Part shown: piece by piece, positions 1 to 7,087 of the stretch
Layout: every line of letters begins with the position of its first letter
Position numbering within the stretch: position 1 is the stretch's first letter
Source: JBDKVA01 sp039679375
GTDB taxonomy: Bacteria; Bacillota; Clostridia; Acetivibrionales; DTU013
Length of the DNA stretch: 23,945 bases
Direction: 5' to 3'
NCBI GenBank assembly: GCA_039679375.1
Contig: JBDKVA010000145.1
Location: 1-23,945, forward strand
Made by a program: the position numbers and the translations under genes
Notes under the pieces: model-generated
The model's input: only the letters and a program-made list of their open reading frames with translations
Databases searched by the model: none
What the model was told of the DNA's origin: nothing

Positions 1-770
1 TGCACATTGCCCATCAGGATAAGCTTATCGCCGTAAAGCTTCTTTACCTCGGCTATATCCATATGCCCCTGAGGATCTATGGACTGGTAACCGTCCAACC
101 CTGTAGAAACCAGTTGATCCAGAATGGACCGGATATCCCCGTCGGAATGCAAAATTACCCTGGTTCCGAATTCATGCAACTTATTCACTATTTCTGCCAG
201 GTAAGGCGTAACAAACTCAGAGAACATTTTCGGGCTGATAAAAGGACCTTCATTATACCCATAATCGCTATTTAAACAAATAAAATCCACTCCCTGCTCT
301 ACTTGCCTGCATGCCAGTTCAATACTTTGTTCCATCTTCATTTTGGCTTCTTCATGCGCTTCTTCCGGCCTTTCATAGAACTTAACATAAAAGTCCATCA
401 TATTTGTGCCGTTTGGCATCCAGAAGGTGCCGTCTCCATTAAAATCGTAAATCATTACTCTGTCTCCGAAACGCTTCCTGCCCCTTGGTATCACCTCTCC
501 GGTAAAAATCCCGTTTATGCTCGCGGGCAGATGTATGGCAGACCATTGATAGCGCTCAATGATCAACTCCCATAAATCAAAATATTCTTCCAGCAGATAC
601 TCCCGTTCTTTTGGAGAAGCTTTCGCGAACTTTTCATATGTAGGCCAGGATCTGCCGAAAGCCGCCTCGGGAAGTTGAAATTCCAGTTCGAAATGCGGAA
701 CCCTGTCGGGGATTTTTCCGTTAAATACCGCCTGTAACCGTTCTTTTAAAGTCATGCAGAAATTTTCCAT
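1..770 (-). CDS. URO-D (uroporphyrinogen decarboxylase) family protein, 3' part cut by window edge
   Basis: The reverse strand is open from base 770 to base 1, about 256 codons, and begins MENFCMTLKERLQAVF. The NGKIPDRVPH segment, the later DFICLNSDYG and GPFISPKMFSEFVTPYL segments, and ILHSDGDIRSIL are typical of the URO-D/MtaA/CmuA superfamily, whose members act on tetrapyrroles or transfer methyl groups to and from corrinoids or thiols. The C-terminal third lies outside the window. Family members usually start at the MTLKER methionine (755), but the ATG at 770 has a better upstream GGGG-containing site. It also directly follows the TAA of the frame upstream, so coupled translation is possible. 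At the position where the plus-strand homologue has H-I-C, this protein has H-S-D. That makes it a non-zinc or different subclass and argues against a classical methylcobamide:CoM methyltransferase. Substrate unknown. The family call is firm. Confidence 0.85.
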   Translation of the reverse strand, partial: MENFCMTLKERLQAVFNGKIPDRVPHFELEFQLPEAAFGRSWPTYEKFAKASPKEREYLLEEYFDLWELIIERYQWSAIHLPASINGIFTGEVIPRGRKRFGDRVMIYDFNGDGTFWMPNGTNMMDFYVKFYERPEEAHEEAKMKMEQSIELACRQVEQGVDFICLNSDYGYNEGPFISPKMFSEFVTPYLAEIVNKLHEFGTRVILHSDGDIRSILDQLVSTGLDGYQSIDPQGHMDIAEVKKLYGDKLILMGNV

Positions 771-899
771 TTAATATTTACCCCATTCCTCAAATACTGC
801 TTCAATATTTTCCCTTGGATCTTTTATACCCCACTCGCACTGAGCGATGACACCCGTTCTTTTTCTTTTTAGAAATGCCATAGCATATACATCTCTATA
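771..899 (-). pseudogene. C-terminal remnant of a URO-D-like protein, or a 36-residue leader peptide
   Basis: A reverse-strand frame is open from a TAA at 900-902 to a TAA at 771-773, directly against the ATG of the next gene. The longest ATG-started product (from 881) has 36 residues and ends PRENIEAVFEEWGKY. That ending resembles the C-terminal helix of URO-D family proteins (a P-x-E-N-I-x-A-V/M-F-E-x-W pattern). The coding-like character continues upstream of the ATG (YRDVYA), which suggests a 5'-deleted gene rather than a designed small ORF. A promoter lies about 30-60 bp upstream, so the stretch is probably transcribed and could be translated as a leader coupled to the downstream gene. 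No convincing ribosome site is seen before the ATG at 881. The homology call rests on one short motif and is tentative. Confidence 0.4.
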
Positions 900-929
900 T
901 TATTTTTTTGTGACGGCTGCTGCAAAAAT

Positions 930-959
930 ATAATAGCCAAGTTTACTTCCAATTGTCAA
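930..959 (-). promoter_or_regulatory. Sigma-A-type promoter, leftward
   Basis: On the minus strand TTGACA (954-959) and TATTAT (930-935) are separated by 18 bp. This is a near-consensus vegetative promoter that would drive the frame at 771-899 and the URO-D gene at 1-770. Confidence 0.6.
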
Positions 960-961
960 AC

Positions 962-989
962 CATAAGATGTAAATTATGCTATCTTATG
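962..989. promoter_or_regulatory. Putative operator: perfect 8-bp inverted repeat
   Basis: CATAAGAT (962-969) and ATCTTATG (982-989) are perfect inverted copies with a 12-bp spacer. They lie immediately outside the -35 box of the leftward promoter, in the region shared by two divergent URO-D family genes. The two-turn centre spacing fits a dimeric regulator. The identity of the regulator is not visible. Confidence 0.4.
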
Positions 990-1062
990 TTCTATAACTA
1001 GTATATTATATCTTATAATATTTTGAATTTAAATAATGTATAGCTATTTTAAATTTCTTAAG

Positions 1063-1165
1063 CCTGGATTTATTAATATATTTACGATTTTTCAATAATC
1101 TAAATACTAAATGTAAGCATGAAATATTATAATAAATGCAAGTTTATACCTGGATTTATTTATAT
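1063..1165. repeat. Direct repeat pair upstream of the 1183 gene
   Basis: CCTGGATTTATT occurs at 1063-1074 and 1149-1160, followed by similar AT-rich bases (TAATAT and TATATT). The two copies are 86 bp apart, in the leader region of the rightward URO-D family gene. They may be regulator sites or a small duplication. The rest of 990-1168 is AT-rich with several TATAAT-like strings (for example 1128-1133) but no clear -35 partner. Confidence 0.35.
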
Positions 1166-1182
1166 TGTAAGGAGAAATTCAA

Positions 1183-2190
1183 ATGACGCCATATGAAAGA
1201 GTTTTCAATCGTTTAGAAGGCAAGCCTGTCGACAAGGTGCCGAACCTCAGTATTTTAATGACTTTTGCAGCAAAATATATAAATGTCAGCTATGATAGAT
1301 TCTGCAAAGATTATAAGTTGCTTGTGGAAGCAAACATAAAATGCAATGAAGTATTTGGAATTGATATGTTAAGCACAATGTCCGACCCTTATAGGGAAAC
1401 GTATGATTTTGGTGCAAAAATTGAATTTCCTTTCGATGCATTGCCTAAATGCAAGGAAAATTTGATTAAAGAGATTTCAGATTATAAAATCCTCAAACGG
1501 TTTGATCCATATAATTCTGTCAGAATGCTGGATAGAATAAGAGCAATCGAGCTGTATAAAACCGAAGCAGGTAACCATTATCCTGTTCTCGGATGGGTTG
1601 AAGGAGCATTTGCCGAAGCTGCCGACCTGAGAGGGATTAATAATATAATGCTGGATATTTACGATGAGCCTGATTTTTTAAAAGAGCTCCTTATAATCTG
1701 CAACGAGCAGGCAATAATATGTGCAAAAGCTCAGATTCAAGCAGGCGCCGATTTTATTGGCATCGGTGACGCTGTTGCATCCCTTGTAAGTCCAGTCATA
1801 TATAAAGAGTTTGTATTGCCATTGGAGCAAAAACTTATTGAAGAAATACATAATGCCGGGGCAAAAGCAAAACTCCATATATGCGGAAATATTATGCATA
1901 TACTTGACAAAATACCGGAGTCAACGGCTGATATAATTGATATAGACTGGATGGTTGATTTCAGGTCGAGTATTGATAAGTTCAAGAGGCATTGTTCAGC
2001 CAATGGCAATTTTGATCCGGTCAGCGTAGTACTCAACAGTTCTCCGGAGGATATTCGGATAGCCGTCGGTACTTGCCTTAAAGCATCTGATGAACATACC
2101 TTTATAAGCCCGGGCTGCGAGGTTCCAAGGGAAACTCCCTATGAGAATCTGAAAGCCATAGACTGTGCCCTCAAAGCATATTCGCAATAA
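1183..2190 (+). CDS. URO-D/MtaA-CmuA family methyltransferase-like protein
   Basis: This 335-residue protein has the usual length and start (MTPYERV..LEGKPVDKVP) of the URO-D superfamily. H232-x-C234 in LHICGN and C312 in SPGCEVP match the His-Cys-Cys zinc site of MtaA/CmuA-type methyltransferases. That site activates a thiol to take a methyl group from a methylated corrinoid protein. The GADFIGIGDAVASLVSP segment (about 188-204) is also typical of this branch. A function in corrinoid-linked methyl transfer or demethylation is therefore more likely than haem synthesis, though no corrinoid protein gene is adjacent. The start is set by AAGGAG at 1169-1174, eight bases before the ATG. The gene is divergent from the URO-D gene at the left edge. 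Its last 66 bases recur almost exactly at 4951-5016. Confidence 0.85.
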   Translation: MTPYERVFNRLEGKPVDKVPNLSILMTFAAKYINVSYDRFCKDYKLLVEANIKCNEVFGIDMLSTMSDPYRETYDFGAKIEFPFDALPKCKENLIKEISDYKILKRFDPYNSVRMLDRIRAIELYKTEAGNHYPVLGWVEGAFAEAADLRGINNIMLDIYDEPDFLKELLIICNEQAIICAKAQIQAGADFIGIGDAVASLVSPVIYKEFVLPLEQKLIEEIHNAGAKAKLHICGNIMHILDKIPESTADIIDIDWMVDFRSSIDKFKRHCSANGNFDPVSVVLNSSPEDIRIAVGTCLKASDEHTFISPGCEVPRETPYENLKAIDCALKAYSQ

Positions 2191-2510
2191 ATGTGCCATC
2201 GTTAATTTCTCAGACATAAAAATCAATGCTGCACCGGTGAAATATTGCTAATATTATTTCGATTCAGGTTAAGCAACTCTATTAACGAAGTGTCTGTTGG
2301 TAATTGTTCAAGCGGCATTTTATGATATTTCCCAAAAATACGCCATTAGTACAAATCATTTGTTCAACTTAAAAAGAAAGTCGCAGTCATCGTACTAGTT
2401 TCTAATTATATATTATATAAGCTCGAAAAAATATTTAATTTTTAGTGCCAGTTAGCCAAAACTTGCTCTAATATTACTGTTCAATAGTCTAATATATCAC
2501 TTTTCTGTAT
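2191..2510. other. AT-rich intergenic stretch between convergent genes
   Basis: This stretch separates the plus-strand URO-D family gene from the minus-strand uracil-DNA glycosylase gene. No open frame of note, strong hairpin with a T run, or RNA gene is seen in it. Confidence 0.5.
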
Positions 2511-3092
2511 CTAAACGGATTGATCCTTTAATTTATTAGCTACTTGTTCCCAATCATTAATAAAAATTTTGTAAAGATTAGGCCTTCTTCTAATTGCAAG
2601 GGGGTGGTAACTTACATAGGTTGGTATATTTCTTACATAATGCCATGTTCCTCTTGTGCTTTTCACATCCCTTTCAGAGTCAGAAAAGAATATTTTAGCA
2701 GCTACATCACCTAAACAAAATGCAATTTTAAAGTTGTTTATTTGTAATTGTTGATTCAGATATCCGAGGCAGATTTCACGAGCATTTTCCTTGTTATATT
2801 TACTTATAGGTCTGCACTTTAAAATAAAAGTAATGTATAAGTCTTTCTCATTTAGACCCACAGAATCAGCTGCAAACTGAAGTGTCTGCCTTGTACCGCA
2901 AATAAAAGGATTTCCGTTTTTATCTTCTCTGCAACCAGGGTTGTCCAAAATCACTACGATATCTGCATTTGGGTTGCCTTCCCCCCATATAATCCGGGTC
3001 CTCTGCTTATGCAATTCACATTGGGTGCAACCCTTAACACATTCTGGGGGCTGATCTTCCATCCATATTGTCGGTGAAAATTTTTGTTCCAT
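2511..3092 (-). CDS. Uracil-DNA glycosylase family protein, family 4-like with Fe-S cysteines
   Basis: The 193-residue product has the architecture of iron-sulphur uracil-DNA glycosylases, which excise uracil from DNA to start base excision repair. C22-x2-C25 in CTQCELHKQRT, C93 in LKCRP and C108 in REIC (14 residues after C93) match the four-cysteine cluster pattern. GEGNPNADIV (37-46) precedes motif A, and HPLAIRRRP (from H163) is the motif B region that contacts DNA. Motif A is unusual: the common GEAPG is LDNPG (49-53), although the following ED and PF residues are kept. C18 and C54 are extra cysteines. Activity is therefore likely but its specificity may differ. The ribosome site before ATG 3092 is weak, and no better start was found. 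The gene is read in the same direction as the coat-protein gene upstream, but a strong hairpin at 3178-3232 separates them. Confidence 0.75.
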   Translation of the reverse strand: MEQKFSPTIWMEDQPPECVKGCTQCELHKQRTRIIWGEGNPNADIVVILDNPGCREDKNGNPFICGTRQTLQFAADSVGLNEKDLYITFILKCRPISKYNKENAREICLGYLNQQLQINNFKIAFCLGDVAAKIFFSDSERDVKSTRGTWHYVRNIPTYVSYHPLAIRRRPNLYKIFINDWEQVANKLKDQSV

Positions 3093-3177
3093 GTTTTCAA
3101 AAACACTTCTGTATTCTTAAATTTGATTGAACATCCGGCGTAATTTTCAGTGATACTCATATTTTCTTACAGATAAT

Positions 3178-3232
3178 AACAGGCTACTTTAAAGTAAATA
3201 AAACAGGTAAGTTTACTTTATAGTAGCCCGTT
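3178..3232 (-). terminator. Strong hairpin terminator behind the CotF-like gene
   Basis: Arms 3178-3198 and 3212-3232 are near-perfect inverted copies around a loop of about 13 bases. They start 14 bp beyond the stop of the gene at 3246-3812. On the minus strand the stem is followed by TTATTAT, a broken T tract, so it probably ends transcription leftward. Confidence 0.65.
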
Positions 3233-3245
3233 AAAAATATGTTTC

Positions 3246-3812
3246 TTACTGTATTGTTGCGTTAGATTCCGGAACTGCTTTATATATACTTGCCATAGTA
3301 TTTAAGGTTTCAGCAGGCGCAGCTTCTAATGGGTAGTATCCCTTTTTAACCATCCACTGCCACACATCGTAAGCATGGTGTGAGCTCATTCTGAATGCGT
3401 CCTCAAGAAAAGTACGTATCTCCGGGTTGCTGGCTTCCATAGCAGACCAGGCATATTCACGCCCAGCCCTTTTTAACGTTAAAAGGTATGCCGTAGCAAT
3501 TTCGCGGTCATCCAACTGCTGTATATCGGTCCTTGGTGTTATAGATTTTTCATTAGTATTCGATTGGGTATAATTTTCGATAATATTTGTAATCTCAGGT
3601 ACGGGCAGCCCCGTTCTTGCTCCGTTGGTCCTGCTTAAATACTCGACTTTAGTATTATAATCCTTCACATGGTACGGAAAGTGCTTTTGTATCAGTGACT
3701 TAAGTTGCGGGTCTTTTACCTGGTTCATAAAGAGTGCCATATTCGTAATAGAATTTACACAGCTTAAAGTAAGCTCATGTAAATCATGTGCTTCATGTGC
3801 AGCTAATTGCAT
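3246..3812 (-). CDS. CotF-like spore coat protein
   Basis: The 188-residue protein matches the coat F family, small structural proteins of the spore coat layers. The segment QQLDDREIATAYLLTLKRAG, the YAWSAMEASNPEIR segment and the C-terminal W-x-W-M-V-K-K-GYYP pattern are typical of this ferritin-like helical domain. The domain is partly doubled: the N-terminal half (residues 1-80) is a related helical region with MNQVKDPQLKSLIQKHFPYHV. A GGAGGG site eight bases before the ATG fixes the start. The gene sits between two DNA-repair-type genes and ends at a strong hairpin. It shows that the organism forms endospores. Transcription by a mother-cell sigma factor would be expected, but no such promoter was identified. 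Confidence 0.8.
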   Translation of the reverse strand: MQLAAHEAHDLHELTLSCVNSITNMALFMNQVKDPQLKSLIQKHFPYHVKDYNTKVEYLSRTNGARTGLPVPEITNIIENYTQSNTNEKSITPRTDIQQLDDREIATAYLLTLKRAGREYAWSAMEASNPEIRTFLEDAFRMSSHHAYDVWQWMVKKGYYPLEAAPAETLNTMASIYKAVPESNATIQ

Positions 3813-3963
3813 ATTATTCCCTCCAAATAAGTTTTTCGATACTTATGTTCTGTAAAACTATAAGTCTTTATTCATCTGGAAGGTATTTATTTTAGTAGCA
3901 TCAATTTGCCATAGCATTAACCAGGCAGGACTGCAATGCAGCACTCCGCAATTTTTCTCTACC

Positions 3964-4659
3964 CTAGCCCTTAATAAACTTTGTAATCCTATTTGGCTCT
4001 GCTGCAGGATTTAAGCTATAAATCTGTTCCGTTATTTTTTCTGTGGCTTCCCGCTCATTGATTTTATCTGCTTTTTCAATTATGTCTTTACCAAAGTACC
4101 TTTCAACCGTGCAGAATACTGTGGACGACCAGCCGTACTCCTCTCCTTTTTTGGAAAGCTTTTGCTGCCTTCCGCACATAGTCAAATACATTTTCATTTG
4201 CAGATCAACCAAGGCCCTGTCAAACTTGGAGGTATCCTCTTTAGAAAAGCCGCCGATTTGTTTGATTGCATGAAGCGGCAGGGTTTCATTTTCGACAACA
4301 ACGTCATAAATACGCTTAGCAAAGCGGCTCATCGTACCATCTGCGTACTCGTCCACAAAATTTTTGCCGCCGCGCCTTGCTGCTAAAAAGTATGGGTACC
4401 ATTCTTTAGTGATATAACCGCTCTTTTTGTAAAACAGCTTTGCATAAGCAATATCGTCACGTTCCTCCAAAATACGGATACGCCACTCCCAGGGGTCGGT
4501 TTCCGGATCTCCGGTATGCCAGCGAACAGGTGTGTCATAGGGCGGAGCTTCATCCCAATTCCATGAAACCACAGAAAAAATCCCTTCTCTGTTTCCGCCG
4601 CCCATAGAAAAGCCTGCACCAAGCAGAGAAATTACAAAATCGTTATAGTTTCTAATCAT
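3964..4659 (-). CDS. AlkZ-related protein (putative DNA glycosylase relative)
   Basis: This 231-residue cytoplasmic protein resembles the short clostridial proteins annotated as AlkZ-related. AlkZ/YcaQ enzymes remove alkylated or cross-linked bases using a winged-helix fold. The product is much shorter than canonical AlkZ (about 400 residues). The recognisable segments are DTPVRWHTGDPETDPWEWR (about 42-60), ERDDIAYAKLFYKKSGYITKEWYP, and FDRALVDLQMKMYLTMCGRQ near residue 150. The last could contain the counterpart of the catalytic Q-x-Q/D motif, but this is not certain. GGGAG seven bases before ATG 4659 supports the start. The remains of a WYL-type regulator lie about 107 bp upstream in the same orientation, so the two were probably once an operon. 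The activity is unproven for this short branch. Confidence 0.65.
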   Translation of the reverse strand: MIRNYNDFVISLLGAGFSMGGGNREGIFSVVSWNWDEAPPYDTPVRWHTGDPETDPWEWRIRILEERDDIAYAKLFYKKSGYITKEWYPYFLAARRGGKNFVDEYADGTMSRFAKRIYDVVVENETLPLHAIKQIGGFSKEDTSKFDRALVDLQMKMYLTMCGRQQKLSKKGEEYGWSSTVFCTVERYFGKDIIEKADKINEREATEKITEQIYSLNPAAEPNRITKFIKG

Positions 4660-4766
4660 ATGTAAGCTCCCTATTCAAATAGTTTTCAGTTTCGATTTTT
4701 ATCGCATTCCCTACGCTTTCTTCCAATCATATCATCCCGAACAGGACGACGGCCTGTCTTGTTCAT

Positions 4767-4953
4767 TTATAGTTTTGAAATAATATTTTCGGCAATACTT
4801 TTTATCTCATCAGCCATATCAATCGGCTCAATAACTTTCCGGCGGTATCTCACGCCGGGTATAGGTTTCCTCGCACAGCTGCAAATCCCGCAGCCGCACC
4901 AGTTTAAACATCCGCCAGTCCCGCCTCTCCAAACAGAATCCGAATACATACCA
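4767..4953 (-). pseudogene. Decayed WYL-domain (YafY-type) transcriptional regulator fragment
   Basis: On the minus strand, starting exactly at the junction near 4950, one frame reads WYVFGFCLERRDWRMFKL and VRLRDLQLCEETYT before a stop at 4828. This is the core of a WYL ligand-binding domain. A second frame then reads VIEPIDMADEIKSIAENI and stops at 4767, which is typical of the C-terminal end of the same family. Everything before the tryptophan (HTH and most of the protein) is missing. About 90 residues usually found between the two pieces are absent, and the frames do not match. The gene is therefore truncated at the 5' side, internally deleted and frameshifted. It lies upstream of the AlkZ-related gene, which it may once have controlled. 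Confidence 0.7.
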
Positions 4954-5016
4954 AGGGAAACTCCCTATGAGAACCTGAAAGCCATAGACTGTGCCCTCAA
5001 AGCATATTCGCAATAA
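4951..5016 (+). pseudogene. 66-bp 3' fragment of a URO-D family gene
   Basis: These 66 bases match 2125-2190, the last 21 codons and stop of the intact URO-D family gene, at 65 of 66 positions. The single difference is T2148 versus C4974, a silent change in the AAT/AAC codon. The similarity stops abruptly at 4950 on the left, where the WYL fragment begins, and right after the TAA on the right. No other part of the gene is present here, so it is a non-functional scar. Confidence 0.85.
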
Positions 5017-5149
5017 TAAAGGCGCACCATATAGCTTTACAGATCAGCGGAAGCAAAATCAATACGTTTCTTACTTCAATACCATACTATAATGCTCTGT
5101 TCCTGTCAGGGACAGTCCTCATTATATATACTTTAAGCAGTTGTACGCG

Positions 5150-5800
5150 CTATCTGATTTCCTTATATCCAACGTATATTACCCACAAATATGAAAGCGT
5201 CTTTGGAATCATAAGTATTCCAATAGGCCTGAAGGTATTGCTGAAAAGAACAACCGGCAGATAGCAGACAAAGGATATTATTACTGCTGCGCCAATCTTT
5301 CCGAAGGCAGAGTCACTGTGTTTTTTAGCATCCTTTAGCAAAATGTAAACAATTATCGCTCCAAGTATAGTAAAGGGTATATTTCTGTATATACCCCAAT
5401 CAAGCGGTGCATTGTAAAGTGTCCACTGATTCTGCGGCATAAGGCTTAAAATTATTCTTGCTGCGGCAAGTATTCCAACCCAAATTCTTAATTTCAAGTC
5501 ATCCCTGACATGAAATCTTGTCTCCCAGATTATAAAGAGAAGTATATAAAATACGGTCATTGTAACGGAGGTAACAGCCTTTCCTATTCCAAGGGCTGCA
5601 GCGTTTGCCTCAAGGCCTGCGGTGCAAAGTGCGTAAATCCTCGGTATCAGGTGGAACGAATCTCCAAAGCCAAGAATGAATCCCATATATCCGAATAGCC
5701 TGACTATCCTGCTATCCTTGCCTGACTTTATCATTTTAACCGACATAAAGAATACTGACGTCAAATAAAAAATGTGAAAGAATATTTCAAAATACTTCAT
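5150..5800 (-). CDS. Unrecognised seven-helix membrane protein
   Basis: I do not recognise a named family. The 216-residue protein is almost entirely hydrophobic, with about seven membrane spans near residues 3-24, 34-58, 69-92, 103-120, 141-157, 168-187 and 192-211. Notable residues are the GDSFHLIPR segment (about 46-54), whose acidic and histidine residues lie in or near a membrane span, and a conserved-looking LGIGKAVTS segment. There is no signal peptide or soluble domain. AAGGAG at 5808-5813, seven bases before ATG 5800, fixes the start. It follows the MscS-type gene by about 96 bp on the same strand and could be co-transcribed from the promoter at 7027-7055. A role as transporter, sensor or enzyme cannot be chosen from the sequence. 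Confidence 0.75.
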   Translation of the reverse strand: MKYFEIFFHIFYLTSVFFMSVKMIKSGKDSRIVRLFGYMGFILGFGDSFHLIPRIYALCTAGLEANAAALGIGKAVTSVTMTVFYILLFIIWETRFHVRDDLKLRIWVGILAAARIILSLMPQNQWTLYNAPLDWGIYRNIPFTILGAIIVYILLKDAKKHSDSAFGKIGAAVIISFVCYLPVVLFSNTFRPIGILMIPKTLSYLWVIYVGYKEIR

Positions 5801-5896
5801 AACGAATCTCCTTATTACCGCCTATTTGCATGCGTGCAGCAATTGTGCCACAGTGTTCGGTGTGCCACAGCAGATTTCAGCTGCAGATACTCCGGT

Positions 5897-7000
5897 TTAT
5901 TGTTCAATATTCTGCCTTTTTGCATTCATGCTTATAGCCTCCTCCAAATAGATGCTTCTGCTTGGAAATGCCACAGAAATGCCCATCTCCTTAAGAAGCT
6001 CCATCAGCTGAAGGTTGATTGCTTCCTTAATTGCAAGGTATTCCTTCCATATTGTTGTATTCGTGTAGAATTGAAAAAGTACCTCAAGTCCATCATTTCC
6101 AAATTCATCAAAAAACACAGATGCATCCTTGCTGATTGCCTCATTTTGATCAAGAAGCTGCCTTGCGCGTTCCACAAATTCCCTGACTCTGTCTGCCGGT
6201 GTGCTGTAAACAAGCCCAAGGCGGAAGGTTACCCTTCTCTTTCCCATCCGTGACCAATTTGTGACAGGTTCCTTTGATAATGTTGAATTAGGTATTGAAA
6301 CCACTGCCTGTGAAAAAGTCCTTATTTTTGTACTTCTAAAGCCGATTTCCTCAACAACTCCCTCCGTGCCGGCTGCCAAAATCCAATCGCCGACATAGAA
6401 AGGCCGGTCCATCATGATCATAACGCTTCCAAAAAGATTAGACAGCGTATCCTGTGCGGCAAGTGCAAAGGCAAGCCCGCCAAGTCCAAGTCCTGTCAGC
6501 AGTGTAGTGATATCATAGTTCCATTCCTGAATGATCAGAATAAAGCCTACAATCGCCAGAACCACCTTTATCAGCTTAAACAAAAGCGGTATAAGCATGT
6601 CGTCGGTTTTTGATCCGGCTCTTGCAGACTGTTTGTGTAAAATTCCAAGCAATACATCCATTAAACGGTAACAGGACCAGAAAAGCAGAAATATGAATAG
6701 GGAACGGATTGTGTGAATAATCATATAACTTATATCTTCAGGCAGCTTCAGGTATAGAGCAGCAGCCCATAATCCGACTACAAAAAAGAGCAGCTTTACG
6801 GGTGTTCGCATAACTTGTACTTTATCGTCTTCAATATTGACATTTACTTTTTTGAATAGGCTAAGGATAAACTTTTTTACGGCAGAAAAAAACAGCCTTT
6901 GCAATAATATAAAAAGAAGGATTATTACTATTGCAACGATGATCTTATATATGGGCATTCCCAGAACCGATCCTTTTAAAAAGCTTAAAACATTACTCAT
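5897..7000 (-). CDS. MscS-family mechanosensitive ion channel
   Basis: The 367-residue protein is a small-conductance mechanosensitive channel homologue, which opens under membrane tension to release solutes after osmotic downshock. About four membrane helices (near 17-38, 68-84, 93-120, 136-157) precede the pore helix with GLGLGGLAFALAAQDTLSN (about 169-187). The MDRPFYVGDWI segment and the beta-domain IGFRSTKIRTF and VSIPNSTL motifs follow, as is standard for the family. The extra N-terminal helices make it longer than E. coli MscS (286 residues) and closer to the YnaI size class. The ATG at 7000 follows an AGGATAGG-containing site. A good promoter lies just upstream (7027-7055), so the gene is probably transcribed independently of the AraC-type regulator gene. 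Confidence 0.92.
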   Translation of the reverse strand: MSNVLSFLKGSVLGMPIYKIIVAIVIILLFILLQRLFFSAVKKFILSLFKKVNVNIEDDKVQVMRTPVKLLFFVVGLWAAALYLKLPEDISYMIIHTIRSLFIFLLFWSCYRLMDVLLGILHKQSARAGSKTDDMLIPLLFKLIKVVLAIVGFILIIQEWNYDITTLLTGLGLGGLAFALAAQDTLSNLFGSVMIMMDRPFYVGDWILAAGTEGVVEEIGFRSTKIRTFSQAVVSIPNSTLSKEPVTNWSRMGKRRVTFRLGLVYSTPADRVREFVERARQLLDQNEAISKDASVFFDEFGNDGLEVLFQFYTNTTIWKEYLAIKEAINLQLMELLKEMGISVAFPSRSIYLEEAISMNAKRQNIEQ

Positions 7001-7026
7001 ATGACAATACCTATCCTTTATTCAAT

Positions 7027-7055
7027 ATTATGACAGATGCAATGTCAGCAGTCAA
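7027..7055 (-). promoter_or_regulatory. Sigma-A-type promoter for the MscS-family gene
   Basis: On the minus strand TTGACT (7050-7055) and CATAAT (7027-7032) are separated by 17 bp, about 27 bp before the MscS-type start codon. Confidence 0.6.
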
Positions 7056-7087
7056 CGTCTGGTTCATAAGCGGCCAAAGCCCTGCTT

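Noticed and set aside
4739..4765. A possible terminator formed by ACAGG and CCTGT after the WYL fragment
   Set aside because: The stem is only five pairs with no T run, so it is too weak to call.
4759..5016. An 85-codon plus-strand frame ending with the URO-D C-terminus
   Set aside because: Its 5' part is antisense to the WYL fragment. The frame is a by-product of the junction at 4950, with no ribosome site.
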